Of a DNA stretch of 43,764 nt, positions 42,435-43,764 are shown in pieces. The stretch comes from an uncultured Collinsella sp. (lineage in GTDB: Bacteria > Actinomycetota > Coriobacteriia > Coriobacteriales > Coriobacteriaceae). Numbering within the stretch: the first letter of the stretch is position 1; the number at the start of each line of letters is the position of its first letter. The position numbers were made by a program, and so were the translations under genes. The notes below the pieces were generated by a model. It made no database searches and was not told the DNA's origin. It saw nothing but the letters and a program-made list of their open reading frames with translations. The stretch lies in assembly GCA_902489775.1 (NCBI GenBank), contig CABUBH010000016.1, positions 1-43,764 of the forward strand, read 5' to 3'.

Positions 42435-42478
42435 TTGGGGACGTTCTTTAATGACTAGTCGTTTAAGAACGTCCCCAA
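42435..42478. repeat. Palindromic repeat before ecfA
   Basis: TTGGGGACGTTCTT (42435-42448) and AAGAACGTCCCCAA (42465-42478) are perfect 14-bp arms around an inner GACTAGTC. Its form is that of REP-like elements. It sits between the S-component gene and ecfA, inside the operon. Confidence 0.75.
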
Positions 42479-42521
42479 AAGCTCGTTGTTTGGGACAGTC
42501 TTTGGTGGTGAAGTACGGAGA

Positions 42522-42622
42522 CGGCTTTACGAGGTGCCCCAGGTTGGCGCGAAAGAGGAACGAAGCGTACTTGGGTACGCGAGCGACGAATGAACGCCAA
42601 GATGGGGTGGCTCGTAAAGCCG
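42522..42622. repeat. Structured element, copy B
   Basis: The outer stem CGGCTTTACGAG (42522-42533) pairs with 42611-42622. Next are CCCCA/TGGGG and TTGGCG (42544-42549)/CGCCAA (42595-42600). The inner hairpin is GCGTAC-ttgg-GTACGC (42565-42580). The core shares GAAAGAGGA, GAAGCGTACTT, GGTACGCGA, CGACGA and TGAACG with copy A at 26990-27087, while the outer stems differ in sequence but keep pairing. It lies 7 bases after the S-component stop. Confidence 0.87.
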
Positions 42623-42628
42623 AGCAGG

Positions 42629-43201
42629 TTAGTTGAGCTTAAGGGCCTTCTGGATGGGCATGTAGAGGGCGCCGACCAGAATGGCGTTAAAGACGGCGGT
42701 CATGGCGACGACGGGCAACATGGCGGCGGCGAGCTCGCCTACCACGCCGAGCATGGCCATCTTGATGACCATGAAGATGACGCCGGAGACAAAGGTGGTC
42801 AGGAAGGTTGCAACAATGGCGATGGCGGGCTTGACCTGACCGTTCTTGCCGGCGGCGTTGACGATGCCGGCCATGAGCATGGCGGCGATGCCCTCGGCGG
42901 CAAAATCGACGAACGGCGAAGTAGTGGTGATCTGGATCACGGCAGCCGAGATGAGGCCAATGACGAGCGCCTGACCGATGTTGGGGCGAATGACCAGAAT
43001 GGTGAGGCAAAAGGCCGAGATGATGAACTCGGGGCTGATCATGCCGCCCGAGATGCCCGAGATGGCCTTGCCGACGGTGAAGTTGAGGATGAAGCCGGCA
43101 GCGAGCAGGATGGCGAGCAGGACGAGGGCACGGACGTCGAGTTTGCCGCGGTCGGCGGTCTGGACGGTGCGGGGCTGGGCGGCGGTGGTGTTCTGAGACA
43201 T
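42629..43201 (-). CDS. ECF transporter S component, predicted tryptophan-specific
   Basis: A 190-residue membrane protein with five to six hydrophobic segments (LVLLAILLAAGFILNFTVG, then FIISAFCLTILVI and further ones). It is followed in the same direction by ecfA and ecfT, the layout of a group I ECF transporter with dedicated ATPases. The substrate is predicted from its leader: a peptide with three Trp codons and an attenuator. S-component membership rests on context and topology; TrpP-type S components for tryptophan have been predicted in Firmicutes. ATG 43201 with GAAAGG upstream is preferred to 43231. Confidence 0.8.
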   Translation of the reverse strand: MSQNTTAAQPRTVQTADRGKLDVRALVLLAILLAAGFILNFTVGKAISGISGGMISPEFIISAFCLTILVIRPNIGQALVIGLISAAVIQITTTSPFVDFAAEGIAAMLMAGIVNAAGKNGQVKPAIAIVATFLTTFVSGVIFMVIKMAMLGVVGELAAAMLPVVAMTAVFNAILVGALYMPIQKALKLN

Positions 43202-43278
43202 GGTGAAAAGCCTTTCGGAATGGGGGTGCAAGAGAAAAGCGGAGGCGCGTGATGCGAATGCGATCGGGCTCGAGATAG

Positions 43279-43307
43279 AAAAAGGCCCCCGGTCGAAACC
43301 GGAGGCC
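43279..43307 (-). terminator. Attenuator terminator of the tryptophan-transporter leader
   Basis: On the minus strand GGCCTCCGGT (43307-43298) pairs with ACCGGGGGCC (43293-43284), one mismatch, loop TTCG, then TTTTT at 43283-43279. Part of its loop and 3' arm (TCGACCG, 43296-43290) can instead pair with CGGTCGA (43358-43352) in the leader reading frame. Confidence 0.88.
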
Positions 43308-43345
43308 TTCCAATCACCTAGAGCGCAAAAACAGGCGTGAGGGAC

Positions 43346-43414
43346 TCACTGTCGACCGATCGTATTCGCATCACGCCACCACCAGTTGTTGAGAGACTTC
43401 ATCGTGTTCTTCAT
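43346..43414 (-). CDS. Tryptophan leader peptide
   Basis: A 22-residue frame beginning MKNTMKSLNNWWWRD, with three consecutive Trp codons at residues 11-13 (43384-43376). AAAGGAG lies just upstream. The stop overlaps a small hairpin (43337-43349). A ribosome stalled on the Trp codons leaves the antiterminator strand 43352-43358 free, whereas a ribosome at the stop covers it. This is the logic of the classical trp leader. Confidence 0.87.
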   Translation of the reverse strand: MKNTMKSLNNWWWRDANTIGRQ

Positions 43415-43472
43415 GTTGGTGGCTCCTTTCGTGATGCCGTGGCGCGGTCGCACCTAGTTGCTGTTGCGCTGC

Positions 43473-43478
43473 ACTATA
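43473..43478 (-). promoter_or_regulatory. -10 element of the tryptophan-transporter operon
   Basis: TATAGT on the minus strand, about 59 bases before the leader start codon, inside an imperfect dyad GCTG...CAGC. No good -35 is visible, so an activator or a weak promoter is possible. Confidence 0.45.
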
Positions 43479-43566
43479 GCACAGCGAAGTGTGTACTGGG
43501 AAATCTTTTTTGAAAAGATTTCGACGGCGTTTCCCACCCTTGATTATCGACTTCATCCGAACACCT

Positions 43567-43602
43567 CCCATATTCATCCGTACATGTACGGATGAATATG
43601 GG
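43567..43602. repeat. Perfect 36-bp palindrome upstream of the transposase start
   Basis: The two 18-base halves (43567-43584 and 43585-43602) are exact reverse complements, and one more base pair extends it on each side. The centre is GTACATGTAC. It lies 53 bases before the transposase start. IS30-type elements are known to favour palindromic targets, and element ends are also inverted, so it could be target, end or operator. Confidence 0.85.
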
Positions 43603-43655
43603 AACCCGATACCCTGAGGGCCGGATCGGCCGGCCCCGGGAGATCGGAGGACGGC

Positions 43656-43764
43656 ATGTCCGGAAAGAAGAAGAGTGGCTCCGCAAGGGCGGTCCCGAGG
43701 GCCTACGGAAGGCTCACGAGGCACGAGCGGGACACGGTCCAGAGGATGCTGGAGCGCGGGGCCT
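43656..43764 (+). CDS. IS30-like transposase, 5' part cut by the window end
   Basis: Only the first 36 residues are present. After a basic start (MSGKKKSG) the sequence GRLTRHERDTVQRMLERGA matches the beginning of the N-terminal HTH_38 domain of IS30-family transposases, which binds the element ends. ATG 43656 has ATCGGAGG upstream. The catalytic DDE domain, if present, lies beyond the window. The region from about 43500 to 43655 would be the left end of the element. Confidence is limited by length. Confidence 0.7.
   Translation, partial: MSGKKKSGSARAVPRAYGRLTRHERDTVQRMLERGA

Noticed and set aside
43202..43480. T-box riboswitch before the ECF S gene
   Set aside because: No T-box consensus or specifier loop; a leader peptide with Trp codons and a terminator explains the region better.
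43371..43724. 117-residue minus-strand frame at the window end
   Set aside because: It runs through the leader, the palindrome and antisense to the transposase start; no motif.

Overview
The window is about 60% GC, densely coded and mostly arranged in short operons. Its gene content (fructoselysine-type catabolism, acetylase-type lysine/DAP synthesis, L-lactate dehydrogenase, a D-aspartate-ligase-like gene beside an aspartate-racemase-like gene, a group I ECF transporter, an SdpR/SdpI pair and an IS30-type end) fits a gut Coriobacteriia genome, most likely Collinsella. That assignment rests on protein style and gene order, not on a marker gene. No rRNA, tRNA or CRISPR array was seen.

Region 1 (1-11485) is a catabolic island. 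A GntR/UTRA regulator precedes a YfcC-family transporter broken by a one-base frameshift, an unusual amidohydrolase, and a clear frlC-frlB-frlD set (epimerase, SIS deglycase, PfkB kinase) for fructosamines such as fructoselysine. An intrinsic terminator with no room for a promoter after it separates this from a second five-gene cassette: PfkB kinase, amidohydrolase-2, YjbQ, BtpA/SgcQ and FGGY kinase. I cannot assign a substrate to that cassette. A 230-bp element with perfect 31-bp inverted ends closes the region.

Region 2 (11787-19131) holds tcdA-tatD (minus strand), an unannotated type I toxin of 28 residues with a candidate antisense RNA, an sdpR-sdpI pair, an ettA-like ABC-F gene with an 8-residue gap, and two low-complexity hypothetical proteins.

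Region 3 (19335-26909) holds NAD synthetase, an aminotransferase, L-lactate dehydrogenase, an Mbeg1-like hydrolase flanked by short inverted repeats, a 37-kDa nucleoid-associated protein and a PHD/RelE toxin-antitoxin pair under a 46-bp dyad.

Region 4 (27131-32820) is lysine/DAP synthesis on the minus strand: a lysine riboswitch, lysA joined in frame to dapA, then dapB and dapH. A divergent M20D peptidase could be the N-acetyl-DAP deacetylase.

Region 5 (32985-39824) holds a lipoprotein, a small regulator, a Ser/Thr kinase with C-terminal membrane helices, a secreted coiled-coil peptidoglycan-hydrolase-like protein, a MOSC protein, and an ATP-grasp ligase followed by an Asp/Glu racemase.

Region 6 (39950-43414, minus strand) is an ECF transporter read S, then A, then T. 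Upstream is a leader peptide with three consecutive Trp codons and a terminator/antiterminator pair, which predicts a tryptophan transporter controlled by classical attenuation. The first ATPase domain has lost its Walker A motif. A structured element present twice in the window (26990-27087 and 42522-42622), with a conserved core and different but internally paired outer stems, is the best candidate for something undescribed. The window ends in the start of an IS30-like transposase preceded by a perfect 36-bp palindrome.
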